Below, one piece after another: positions 16,709-24,200 of a stretch of 34,986 bases of DNA. The DNA is from an uncultured Clostridia bacterium. Its GTDB lineage: Bacteria > Bacillota > Clostridia > Oscillospirales > CAG-272. The notes below the pieces were generated by a model. It was given only the letters and a program-made list of their open reading frames with translations, had not been told where the DNA came from and did not search any database. The stretch's first letter is position 1. Every line of letters starts with the position of its first letter. A program made the position numbers and the translations under genes. The stretch lies in the NCBI GenBank assembly GCA_947628165.1, contig CANQYV010000012.1, positions 1 through 34,986 of the forward strand. The letters are read 5' to 3'.

Positions 16709-16842
16709 TACCGATTTTCAAATTTGCCGCCGCTTTTTTTTGAATAAGAAATTTCGGGTATATTTTTTCGTTTTCCCGGGAAAGCTACTTTCGTAGATCG
16801 GATAGGTAGAAGAAAAAAGAAAAAAGAGGAAGGTGTTTTCTC

Positions 16843-17037
16843 ATGGAAAACAAGGACAGCTGCAAATGCAAGCCGAACCGCAGCATCGAGTGCACGGTAG
16901 TTCAGTGCGCTAACCACTGCGGATGGCAGGACTTCTGCTCGCTCGACAAGATCAAGGTCGTGACGCACGAACAGAACCCGACAGTCGTGCAGTGCACGGA
17001 CTGCGGCAGCTTCGTGCTCGCAAAGCCCGAGCGGTAA
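16843..17037 (+). CDS. DUF1540 domain protein
   Basis: A 64-residue cysteine-rich protein of the DUF1540 family, common in Clostridia and Bacilli. The pattern is ECTVVQCANHCGWQDFCSLDKIKV followed by VQCTDCGSF, with nine cysteines over the protein, likely for metal or disulfides. No function is established for the family. The GAGGAAGGTG ribosome binding site is strong. I find no convincing promoter in the 134 bases between the tRNA promoter and this gene, which are AT-rich with A/T runs. A terminator follows directly. Confidence 0.82.
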   Translation: MENKDSCKCKPNRSIECTVVQCANHCGWQDFCSLDKIKVVTHEQNPTVVQCTDCGSFVLAKPER

Positions 17038-17040
17038 AAA

Positions 17041-17077
17041 CGAAAAAATGCCCGACATGACGCCGGGCATTTTTTCG
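17041..17077. terminator. bidirectional intrinsic terminator
   Basis: A perfect 14-bp stem (17041-17054 with 17064-17077) and a 9-base loop, with T tracts on both strands. It lies between the DUF1540 gene and the convergent ketopantoate reductase gene. Confidence 0.92.
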
Positions 17078-17082
17078 TTTTC

Positions 17083-18000
17083 TCAATACACCGCTTCGAT
17101 CTCTTTTATCCGTCTGTAAAGAAAATCGTTTGTCGGGACAAGAATATCGTGCTTTTTCGCAAGCTCCCTCACGGTCCCGGCAAATATCTCAACCTCCGAC
17201 GGGCGACGCAGTATCGCGTCCTGCCTCATCGACGGCATCGCACCGGGCGTCAGCGTTTTTATCATCCTGACATAGTCGCAAAGCGTCCTCTCGCCGATGT
17301 CTATCCCCTCGCACTCGGCGACGGCTATTACCTCGCGCATGGCGGAGACCATGACGCGGTACGCCTCGCCGCTTTCGTCGGAGCATCCGCCGTAATCCGT
17401 TTCGTATACCATGCAGACCTGATTTAATCCGACGTTGAACATGAACTTGCTCCAGATGCGGCGCATGATGTCGTCCTCGACGACGTAAGGTATGCCCGCC
17501 GCGTCAAGAAACTCCGTGACCGCCTGCACGTTGCCACGCTGATCCTCGTACCGCGCGCCGATCCTGAGCTCGCCTATATTCGCGTATGAAAATTTGAACC
17601 CGAGCTTGACGGCGTCTGTTCCCTGGGCGACGGTATATACCATCCGCCGCCGTCCGTATCTCTCGGCAATGACGTCCTCGCTCGTGATGCCGTTCAGCAC
17701 CGACATGATGACGGTATCCTCGCCGACACATCGCTTTATCGTATCGAGCGCGTCCGCAAGACCGGGATATTTTACCGCGACGATAACGAGATCGACAGGT
17801 TCCGCCTCGTCCGCGTCGAGCATAGGCAGCGCGCACGGCTCGCCGTTTTTATAAAATGTGTTTTCCGAATACCGCTTTTTGCGCTCGCCGTCCATGACAA
17901 AATAAACGCTGCCCTCTCCGAGCGCGTCCGCTATCCGCGTGCCGTACATCATCCCGAGAGCGCCCATCCCGCATATCGCCGCCGTCTTGATTTTTTTCAT
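17083..18000 (-). CDS. ketopantoate reductase family protein (PanE/ApbA)
   Basis: A 305-residue NADPH-dependent reductase of the 2-dehydropantoate 2-reductase fold. The N-terminal dinucleotide motif is GMGALG (residues 11-16). VDLVIVAVKYPGL and LNGITSEDVIA are typical of the family. The catalytic lysine is in the IWSKFMFNVGLNQ helix, and PSMRQDAILRRPSEVE is the substrate-binding motif. It may make pantoate for coenzyme A, which would pair with coaE at 11859-12467, but many paralogues in this family have other substrates and no panB or panC is nearby, so I leave the symbol blank. It has its own promoter. Confidence 0.88.
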   Translation of the reverse strand: MKKIKTAAICGMGALGMMYGTRIADALGEGSVYFVMDGERKKRYSENTFYKNGEPCALPMLDADEAEPVDLVIVAVKYPGLADALDTIKRCVGEDTVIMSVLNGITSEDVIAERYGRRRMVYTVAQGTDAVKLGFKFSYANIGELRIGARYEDQRGNVQAVTEFLDAAGIPYVVEDDIMRRIWSKFMFNVGLNQVCMVYETDYGGCSDESGEAYRVMVSAMREVIAVAECEGIDIGERTLCDYVRMIKTLTPGAMPSMRQDAILRRPSEVEIFAGTVRELAKKHDILVPTNDFLYRRIKEIEAVY

Positions 18001-18043
18001 TTTTCAAATACCCCTGCCGTATGCCGACGCGTTTTCCGCTCTC

Positions 18044-18073
18044 ATTATACAGTGCCCCGTCCCCGCGTGTCAA
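18044..18073 (-). promoter_or_regulatory. promoter of the ketopantoate reductase gene
   Basis: A minus-strand TTGACA (18068-18073), 18-base spacer and TATAAT (18044-18049). Both hexamers match consensus. Confidence 0.8.
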
Positions 18074-18132
18074 GCGAACTTTGGGGTTGACTTTTTAATT
18101 TAATTGTGCAAAAATAATTGTTGTTCCTTGTC

Positions 18133-18165
18133 TGATGCACAGTTGATGCACCGGAGCCCTATAAT
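18133..18165 (+). promoter_or_regulatory. direct-repeat operator and -10 box of the two-component operon
   Basis: TGATGCAC at 18133-18140 and again at 18144-18151, an 11-base period as is usual for OmpR-family regulators. TATAAT follows at 18160-18165. The repeats cover the place of the -35 box, and no good -35 is present, which suggests activation by the bound regulator. Confidence 0.6.
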
Positions 18166-18219
18166 TTACGCAAACATGACGGCGCAATAAGACGCCTGTT
18201 TTACGGGAGGGGTGTCCCA

Positions 18220-18873
18220 ATGGTAAGCATACTCATCGTCGAAGACGAAAAACCTATATCGGAGCTGTTAAGACTAAGCCTGCGCAAGGCGGGATATGAA
18301 TGCACATGCTGCGCCGACGGCATGGATGCTGCCGACATTATCGAGAAGCGCGCCTTTGACCTTGTCCTGCTCGACGTCATGCTCCCCGGCATCGACGGAT
18401 TTGAACTGATGGAGTACATCCGCGACAACGGCACGCCCGTTATTTTCATCACCGCGAAAAATTCCGTTTCAGACAGGGTGCGCGGGCTACGCATGGGTGC
18501 CGAGGACTACATAATCAAGCCCTTCGACATACAGGAGCTGCTTGCGCGCGTCGAGGGAGTACTCCGCCGCCACGGCAAGCTCGAGACGGTGATAAACATA
18601 GACGGGCTTGTCATAAACACGCTTTCGATGACCGTCACAAAGGACGGCGAAGAAATACATCTTACGAAAAAGGAATACGAGCTTCTCCTGATGTTCGCGC
18701 GGAACCCGGGGATCGTGCTCTACAAGAGCGTCCTTTACGAGCGCGTGTGGGGAGGCGAATATGTGTACGGGACGCGCACGGTCGAGCTGCATGTCCAGCG
18801 GATGAAAAAGAAGGTCGGATGGAACGAAAAGATAAAGCCTGTCTATGCGGTCGGCTACCGCCTTGAGGTATAG
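18220..18873 (+). CDS. OmpR-family response regulator
   Basis: A 217-residue DNA-binding regulator. The receiver domain (1-115) has the acidic pocket VEDE, the phospho-acceptor Asp52 (LVLLDVMLPGIDG), Thr78 and Lys100 (IIKPFD). The C-terminal winged helix (about 125-217) has the LTKKEYELLLMFARNPG motif and GTRTVELHVQRMKKK recognition helix. A GGGAGGGG ribosome binding site precedes the ATG. The kinase gene follows after 3 bases, and a direct repeat at the promoter suggests self-control. Confidence 0.95.
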   Translation: MVSILIVEDEKPISELLRLSLRKAGYECTCCADGMDAADIIEKRAFDLVLLDVMLPGIDGFELMEYIRDNGTPVIFITAKNSVSDRVRGLRMGAEDYIIKPFDIQELLARVEGVLRRHGKLETVINIDGLVINTLSMTVTKDGEEIHLTKKEYELLLMFARNPGIVLYKSVLYERVWGGEYVYGTRTVELHVQRMKKKVGWNEKIKPVYAVGYRLEV

Positions 18874-18876
18874 GAA

Positions 18877-20283
18877 TTGAGCTTCAGGTCAAAGCTGATA
18901 ATTACGCTTTCGCTTTTGACTGCGCTGACGTTCGGCATAGGCGGCACATTTCTGATATACGCTTCCTTTAACTCGTCGCTTCAAAAGGAGAAGGCGACAG
19001 CGCTCGACGCGTTTGAAAGCGTGCAGAACACGCTCGTGTTTCTCGGTTCTCTCGGCGAATTTGATGATGTAACGGAGCTTTCGGGCTCGCTGCTTCAGCT
19101 GTCCGACAGCGGCATTTCGACGTGGCAGGCGATATCTCTCTTCGACGGAGACAGGCAGCTCGCGCGGACGGGCATCGCCCTGCCGGAGGACGCCCTGCCC
19201 TCTCCCGAAAAGGAGGGCTGCACATACACGGAGATTAACGACGAAGCGGGACACGCCGTGATAATAAAGAACAACATCAAGGCAGGTGACGGCAGGCTGA
19301 CGCTCACCGCCCGCTTTGACCTCTCGCCCGTATACGATGCAAGGGACACGCAGATAAAGCTGTTCTTTACGATATATCTATGCGTCGTGCCTCTCGCCGT
19401 TCTTATCGCCGCGGCGCTTTCCTTCGCGATAACGGAACGGCAGCGCAAACTTATATCCGCAGTACGCCGCGTCGCGGGCGGCGACCTCACCGTCCGCTCG
19501 GGGCTTCGGACCGGGGATGAGTTCGGGCAGCTCTCGCGCGACTTTGACGCTATGGCGGACAAAATGCAGGAGAGCATATCGCGGCTCGAAGGCGAGCTCG
19601 ACCGTCAGGAAGCGTTCATGGGTGCGTTTGCCCACGAGCTCAAAACTCCCATGACGTCTATAATCGGATACGCGGACCTTTTGCGGCAGGACGGTCTTGA
19701 CGACGACACGCGTCTGCTCGCCGCAGACTACATCCACTCTGAAGGACGGCGGCTCGAAAAACTGTCGTTCAAGCTGCTCGAGCTCCTGCTCCTCGACAAG
19801 GACGAGCCCTCGATGAGAGAGGTCAACCTTTACGCGTTCGTAAAGGAAATAGAAAAGGCGCTCTTGCCCGTCATGAAGGAGCGCGGCGTTATTCTGTCGA
19901 CGAAAAGCGAGCGGGCAAAGGTGACGCTCGATCCCGACCTTGTAAAATCTCTGCTATACAATCTCATAGACAACGCCGCAAAAGCTATAGACGGAGAGGG
20001 CAGAATAGTCCTGCGCGGCAGGCGCGTCATGGGCGGGGTCTGTTTTGAAATCGCTGACAACGGGCGCGGAATGAAGCCCGAGGATATATCAAAAATAACG
20101 GAGGCTTTCTACCGCGTTGACAAGGCGAGGTCAAGAAGTCAGGGCGGCGCCGGTCTCGGACTTGCGCTCTGCCAGAAGATCGTCGCGTGCCATCACGGCA
20201 CGATGAGCTTTGAAAGCGAGGCGGAGCACGGGACGATAGTCACGGTCACGCTGTACGGGGAAAAGAAAAATGAGAACGGTTAA
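18877..20283 (+). CDS. membrane sensor histidine kinase
   Basis: A 468-residue kinase. Two membrane helices (about 7-28 and 162-184) enclose an extracytoplasmic sensor of roughly 130 residues, followed by a HAMP domain (about 185-235). The HisKA box FMGAFAHELKTPMTS has phospho-His253. The ATPase domain has the N-box NLIDNAAKA (Asn366), G1 ADNGRGM, F-box FYRVDKARS and G2 GGAGLGLAL. It presumably phosphorylates the regulator immediately upstream. The start is TTG (18877), 3 bases after the regulator stop, with GAGG just upstream. The signal sensed is unknown; the secreted product of the overlapping next gene is a candidate modulator. Confidence 0.95.
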   Translation: MSFRSKLIITLSLLTALTFGIGGTFLIYASFNSSLQKEKATALDAFESVQNTLVFLGSLGEFDDVTELSGSLLQLSDSGISTWQAISLFDGDRQLARTGIALPEDALPSPEKEGCTYTEINDEAGHAVIIKNNIKAGDGRLTLTARFDLSPVYDARDTQIKLFFTIYLCVVPLAVLIAAALSFAITERQRKLISAVRRVAGGDLTVRSGLRTGDEFGQLSRDFDAMADKMQESISRLEGELDRQEAFMGAFAHELKTPMTSIIGYADLLRQDGLDDDTRLLAADYIHSEGRRLEKLSFKLLELLLLDKDEPSMREVNLYAFVKEIEKALLPVMKERGVILSTKSERAKVTLDPDLVKSLLYNLIDNAAKAIDGEGRIVLRGRRVMGGVCFEIADNGRGMKPEDISKITEAFYRVDKARSRSQGGAGLGLALCQKIVACHHGTMSFESEAEHGTIVTVTLYGEKKNENG

Positions 20284-21184
20284 GTATATAGCCGCGTTCA
20301 CGCTGGCGCTTTTAATAATTGTTTCTTCGGCTTTTCTTCCCTCTCTAGCCTCCGCAATTGACGACGCGGCGCGGCGCGGCCGTGTTTACCATACCGACAT
20401 AGACAAGCCGAATATAGACATAGGCATCAAAAAAGGCAGCTACACGGTGCTCGAAAAACTTTCCATATACTTGATCGGGCAGATGGTAGAGTATACGGAC
20501 AGCTTCTTCATCCCGAACGTGAAGCCGAGCCGCGAGATATCCGACATCCCCGCCGCCGCCCTCGAGGAGCTCACCCCTTATTTCAGAACAGGCGTGTTTT
20601 TGGGCCTTGATGACCAGATAAAGGGCGCGCTCAAAGCGTCTGTGGACGCCTATCAGCCGTCATCTGAGCCGTCCGACGGCGCCGAGAAGCCGGAGGCGGA
20701 GTCTACCGCCCAAAGGGGCGTGAGCGCCGCCGGTATGGGTACGGACCCCGACGTCAAGAGTGAGACGACGACGCAGATAATGCCCGTCGTATACTATCTT
20801 CCCGGCAACGCGTCGACGTTTTTCTTTGCCTGGAGCGTCTCGATCGCGGGTCCGAAATTTCAGCTCTATCTTCTCATAGACGACGACACGGAAGCTACGT
20901 TGGCCATAAGCTTTTACAGAGAGAATGTATATCTTGACACGGAAAGCATCCGAGACATGCTCTATTTATTCTGCGACATATATTTTGACGGAATAAATGA
21001 GAGCGACACGCTCGAATATTACCGGGAAAACGACCTTATGGAAGACATGTACGACACGGGGCTTGAAGAATCGTTCACGAACGCAGGCTTCCGCTTCGTT
21101 TTCGGCGACATCGTATACGGGCAGATGGCGCTTTATCTCGAGGTCCACGAGCAAGGCTTCAGAACGTATATATCCTATGCATAA
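20270..21184 (+). CDS. secreted protein of unknown function, kinase-linked
   Basis: A 304-residue protein I do not recognise. A signal peptide ends near residues 25-29 (PSLASA), with no lipobox. The mature part has an alpha-beta look. A low-complexity polar stretch at about 124-160 (SSEPSDGAEKPEAES) divides it into two parts, and the second half is rich in aromatic and acidic residues (YLPGNASTFFFAWS, DIYFDGINESDT). Its start overlaps the end of the kinase gene by 14 bases, so it is translated with the kinase. The overlap makes an accessory or output role with the two-component system likely, but this is inference. A terminator follows. Confidence 0.8.
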   Translation: MRTVKYIAAFTLALLIIVSSAFLPSLASAIDDAARRGRVYHTDIDKPNIDIGIKKGSYTVLEKLSIYLIGQMVEYTDSFFIPNVKPSREISDIPAAALEELTPYFRTGVFLGLDDQIKGALKASVDAYQPSSEPSDGAEKPEAESTAQRGVSAAGMGTDPDVKSETTTQIMPVVYYLPGNASTFFFAWSVSIAGPKFQLYLLIDDDTEATLAISFYRENVYLDTESIRDMLYLFCDIYFDGINESDTLEYYRENDLMEDMYDTGLEESFTNAGFRFVFGDIVYGQMALYLEVHEQGFRTYISYA

Positions 21185-21214
21185 AATCGGACGCACACAT
21201 GTGCGCCCGATTTT
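21183..21214. terminator. bidirectional intrinsic terminator
   Basis: A stem of 8 bp, one mismatch and 5 bp with loop ACAT (21183-21214), then T residues. It lies between the secreted protein gene and the convergent proA. Confidence 0.88.
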
Positions 21215-21215
21215 T

Positions 21216-22463
21216 TTACTGCCTTATTTGTCCTTTTCCCTCAACGATGTATTTATACGACGTTATCTCGCGCAGACCGAGCGGACCGCGCGCGTGCATC
21301 TTCTGCGTCGATATCCCTATCTCCGCGCCGAAGCCGAATTCAAATCCGTCCGTGAACCTCGTCGACGCGTTGACGTTTACGACGGCGGCGTCTACTTCTC
21401 TGACGAATTTTTCGGCGGCGCGCGCGTCGTTTGTGATTATCGCCTCCGTGTGCCCCGTGCCGTATTTTTTGATATGCTCCACGGCTCCGTCTACATCGGA
21501 GACGAGCGCCGCCGCCATGTCGAGCGAGAGGTATTCCTCCGCGAAGTCGCGCTCCTCCGCCTGTACGGCGTCGGGAACAAGCGCGCAGACCTCCGGCGTG
21601 CCGTGTATCGTGACGCCAGCGTCCGACAGCGCGCGGCAAAGAGAAACAAGAAGGTCTTCCCTTTCCCTGTGGACGAGCAGAGTTTCCGCGGCGTTGCAGA
21701 CGGAGGGACGTTGCGTCTTTGCGTTTATGACGATATCTCTTGCCATATTCAAGTCCGCGTCACGGTCGACATAGATGTGGCAGTTGCCGACGCCCGTCTC
21801 GAGCACGGGAACGCGGCTCTCCTCGGTCACGCGGCGAATGAGCCCCGCACCTCCCCTCGGGATCACGAGGTCGAGCCCGCCCCTCTGCGATATCATCTCA
21901 GCGACCGCGTCATGCGACGCGCTCTCGATGAGGCAGACCGAATCCTCCGGCAGCCCCGCCTCCGAAACGGCGTCCCTTATGACCGATGCAAGCGCCCTGT
22001 TTGAGGAAAGGGCGCTGCTGCTCCCGCGCAGGACGCAGGCGGAACCCGCCTTCAGCGAAAGGACTGCGGCGTCGACGGTGACGTTCGGCCGCGCCTCGTA
22101 TATCATGCCTATGACACCGAGCGGCACGCGCACCTTTTTTATGTGCAGCCCGTTCGGCCTTTCAAATTCCTCTATTATCTCCCATATAGAGTCGGGGAGA
22201 GCGGCGACCTGCCGCACGCCCTCGGCTGCCGAAAGCAGCCTCTTTTCGTCAAGGCGGAGTCTGTCCGTCATCTGCTCCGTCATCATGCGCCCTTTGGCTT
22301 CGCGGACGTCGAGCGCGTTCTGCGACAGTATCTCGTCCTGCCTTTTAATAAGCGCGTCGGCAATGCGGAGTAGCGCCTCGTTTTTGCTTTCGGTTCTCGC
22401 CGCGGCGAGCTTGCGCGACGCCTCTTTCGCGGCATTTATTTTTGTTTTTATCTCGTTTTCCAT
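21216..22463 (-). CDS. proA: gamma-glutamyl phosphate reductase
   Basis: A 415-residue aldehyde-dehydrogenase-fold enzyme that reduces gamma-glutamyl phosphate to glutamate semialdehyde with NADPH, the second step of proline synthesis. Seen: VPLGVIGMIYEARPNVT, the LRGSSSALSSN nucleotide region, LETGVGNCHIYVD and the catalytic Cys256 in QRPSVCNAAETLL. The length is standard. The start has GAGGT just before it, and it lies 7 bases after proB in the same operon. Confidence 0.97.
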   Translation of the reverse strand: MENEIKTKINAAKEASRKLAAARTESKNEALLRIADALIKRQDEILSQNALDVREAKGRMMTEQMTDRLRLDEKRLLSAAEGVRQVAALPDSIWEIIEEFERPNGLHIKKVRVPLGVIGMIYEARPNVTVDAAVLSLKAGSACVLRGSSSALSSNRALASVIRDAVSEAGLPEDSVCLIESASHDAVAEMISQRGGLDLVIPRGGAGLIRRVTEESRVPVLETGVGNCHIYVDRDADLNMARDIVINAKTQRPSVCNAAETLLVHREREDLLVSLCRALSDAGVTIHGTPEVCALVPDAVQAEERDFAEEYLSLDMAAALVSDVDGAVEHIKKYGTGHTEAIITNDARAAEKFVREVDAAVVNVNASTRFTDGFEFGFGAEIGISTQKMHARGPLGLREITSYKYIVEGKGQIRQ

Positions 22464-22470
22464 CTTAACC

Positions 22471-23553
22471 TCACATATCTTCTATCGAAAGCGTCGTCAG
22501 CACGAGGTCGTCCTTATGTATCGCGATGCCGCCGTTCTTTGCCGCCATAGACGCGCGCGGCATCCTCGCGATGCCTCGCCCGATCGGCTTATGATCGCCC
22601 GAGGTGAAAACAGTCACGACGTCGCCCTCGTCAAAATCGCCCTCGACCGCCGCGATCCCCGCGGAAAGAAGGCTGCCGCCGCGGTTGACGACGGCGTCCG
22701 CGGCGCCTCTGTCGATAAAGACGTTGCCGCGGCTCGGCGCGTAAAACGCCGTCCACTGCTGCTTTGTTCTGAGACTGCCGTCCGCGGTGAAGAGCGTTCC
22801 CCTCGCCTCACCCGCGACGGCTTTTTTTATCACGTCCTCTATCTTCGACGACGTGATGAGCACGGGCGTTCCCGCCCTTGTCGCAAGGTCGGCGCCGCGC
22901 AGCTTCGTTATCATGCCGCCCGTGCCGTTCGCGCTCCCCGCCGCGCCCGCGTATGCCTCGATCTCGGGCGTTATCCTGTCGACCCTGTCTATGTGCACGG
23001 CGTCCGCCTTTTTCGACGGGTCCTTCGTGTAAAGCCCGTCCGTGTCTGTAAGTATTATGAGAAGATCGGCGTGCATCATCGCCGCGACCTGCGCCGAGAG
23101 CGTGTCGTTGTCGCCGACGCGGAGCTCATCGACGGCGACCGTGTCGTTTTCGTTTACGACGGGGACGGCTCCCCTCGCTATCAGGAGTTCGAGCGCCGAG
23201 AAAGCGTTTTTGTATCTTCTTCTGTCCGTGAAGTCGTCGCGGGTCAGGAGCACCTGCGCCGAAACATACCCGCGGTCGGAGAGGTATTTTGTGTACTCCT
23301 CCATCAAAAGCCCCTGACCGACGGCGGCGGACGCCTGCTTTGCCGAAACTCCCGACGGGCGGGACGCGTATCCGAGCGCGTGGAACCCCGCCGCTATCGA
23401 GCCTGACGTGACGATTACAACTTCGTCCCCCGCGTCGCGCACGTCTGCGACCTGCCCGACAAGGCACGAGAGCTTCCGCGTATCGAGCCTGCCGTCGCCG
23501 TCAGTCAGCGAGCTCGTTCCTATTTTGATGATATATAGCCTCTTACCGCTCAT
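22471..23553 (-). CDS. proB: glutamate 5-kinase with PUA domain
   Basis: A 360-residue enzyme that phosphorylates glutamate, the first and feedback-controlled step of proline synthesis. The amino-acid-kinase domain (1-255) has IIKIGTSSLT, VTSGSIAAG, VNENDTVAV and DTDGLYTKDPS. The PUA domain follows (about 275-355), so this is the full-length form. Its ATG lies inside the last codons of the upstream hydrolase gene (11-base overlap), indicating coupled translation. proA follows 7 bases downstream. Confidence 0.97.
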   Translation of the reverse strand: MSGKRLYIIKIGTSSLTDGDGRLDTRKLSCLVGQVADVRDAGDEVVIVTSGSIAAGFHALGYASRPSGVSAKQASAAVGQGLLMEEYTKYLSDRGYVSAQVLLTRDDFTDRRRYKNAFSALELLIARGAVPVVNENDTVAVDELRVGDNDTLSAQVAAMMHADLLIILTDTDGLYTKDPSKKADAVHIDRVDRITPEIEAYAGAAGSANGTGGMITKLRGADLATRAGTPVLITSSKIEDVIKKAVAGEARGTLFTADGSLRTKQQWTAFYAPSRGNVFIDRGAADAVVNRGGSLLSAGIAAVEGDFDEGDVVTVFTSGDHKPIGRGIARMPRASMAAKNGGIAIHKDDLVLTTLSIEDM

Positions 23554-24067
23554 CGTTTATAATTCCTATCTGGCACGCCGCCATTGCGGAAAGCGCGTTT
23601 TTGTGGCTGTTTTGCGTAACCCCCGCGCAGCATGAGGCGTCGACATATACGTCCGCCTCGGGAAGCGCTGCCTTTGCTATCATCGCGTTTGAAATGACGC
23701 AGATGTCGGTGCAGAGCCCGACAAGCGTCACCTCGTCATAATTTTTTTCGCGGAGCATATCTGCAAGCGAAAGTGAGCCGAAAGACGGCTTTTCCATAAT
23801 AACTCCCCTGCCCGCGCGCGCCGCCTCGATCTCGGGTGCGAGCTTATGTCCGCGCTCCCCCTTGATACAGTGGCGAACCGGCAGATGCCTGCCCTCGTTC
23901 GTTTCGAGGTACCCCTCCCCATGCGTGTCAAGAGTAAAGACGAGCTCGCCGTCCCAGCCGCGTATCTTTTCGGCAACGCGGGGCACGATGGCAAGCGCCT
24001 CGGCGCTCCCGAGGGAGCCGTCAATAAAATCGTTCTGCATATCAACGACGATGAGAAGTTTTTTCAT
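23543..24067 (-). CDS. isochorismatase-family cysteine hydrolase, nicotinamidase-like
   Basis: A 174-residue hydrolase of the isochorismatase fold. The catalytic triad is Asp9 (VDMQNDF), Lys93 (EKPSFGS) and Cys123 (GLCTDICVI). The metal-site pattern of nicotinamidases is present: LDTHG with Asp47 and His49, and the histidines at 61 and 66 (LPVRHC). It most likely converts nicotinamide to nicotinate in NAD salvage, though other amides are possible. I chose the ATG at 24067 (MKKLLIVVD) over one 20 codons upstream because the upstream stretch has no family similarity. It heads an operon with proB and proA, overlapping proB by 11 bases, which is an unusual partner for proline synthesis. Confidence 0.88.
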   Translation of the reverse strand: MKKLLIVVDMQNDFIDGSLGSAEALAIVPRVAEKIRGWDGELVFTLDTHGEGYLETNEGRHLPVRHCIKGERGHKLAPEIEAARAGRGVIMEKPSFGSLSLADMLREKNYDEVTLVGLCTDICVISNAMIAKAALPEADVYVDASCCAGVTQNSHKNALSAMAACQIGIINDER

Positions 24068-24094
24068 AATAACCGCCGACCTTTCTCCGCTTCG

Positions 24095-24145
24095 GCACCC
24101 GGGACACGGGCGGAGGATATTCCGCATAAAATCTTTGTCCCGTGC
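24095..24145 (-). promoter_or_regulatory. structured 5' leader of the hydrolase-proBA operon
   Basis: The leader of about 93 bases can fold into an outer stem (24136-24145 with 24095-24106, 10 bp with a 2-base bulge) enclosing a small hairpin GCGGA/TCCGC (24110-24125). No poly-U follows, and it matches no riboswitch class I know. Confidence 0.4.
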
Positions 24146-24166
24146 GTCCGCAGATATGATGCTTCA

Positions 24167-24195
24167 ATTATATCTCGTGTCGGCGAAAAGGTCAA
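24167..24195 (-). promoter_or_regulatory. promoter of the hydrolase-proB-proA operon
   Basis: A minus-strand TTGACC (24190-24195), 17-base spacer and TATAAT (24167-24172), starting 5 bases after the stop of the Rieske gene. Confidence 0.8.
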
Positions 24196-24200
24196 GGGCT

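Noticed and set aside
18087-18120. TTGACT at 18087 as the main promoter of the two-component operon
   Set aside because: No acceptable -10 box lies 16-18 bases downstream (only A-rich sequence), whereas TATAAT at 18160 sits next to the direct repeat. It remains a minor alternative.
21775-23406. Plus-strand open frame of 543 codons across proA and proB
   Set aside because: It is antisense to two clear enzymes. The GC-rich codon pattern makes long shadow frames common here, and its product has no recognisable motif.
24095-24145. Riboswitch or T-box in the hydrolase-proBA leader
   Set aside because: It is too short and has no T-box sequence, specifier loop or terminator; kept only as an unassigned fold.
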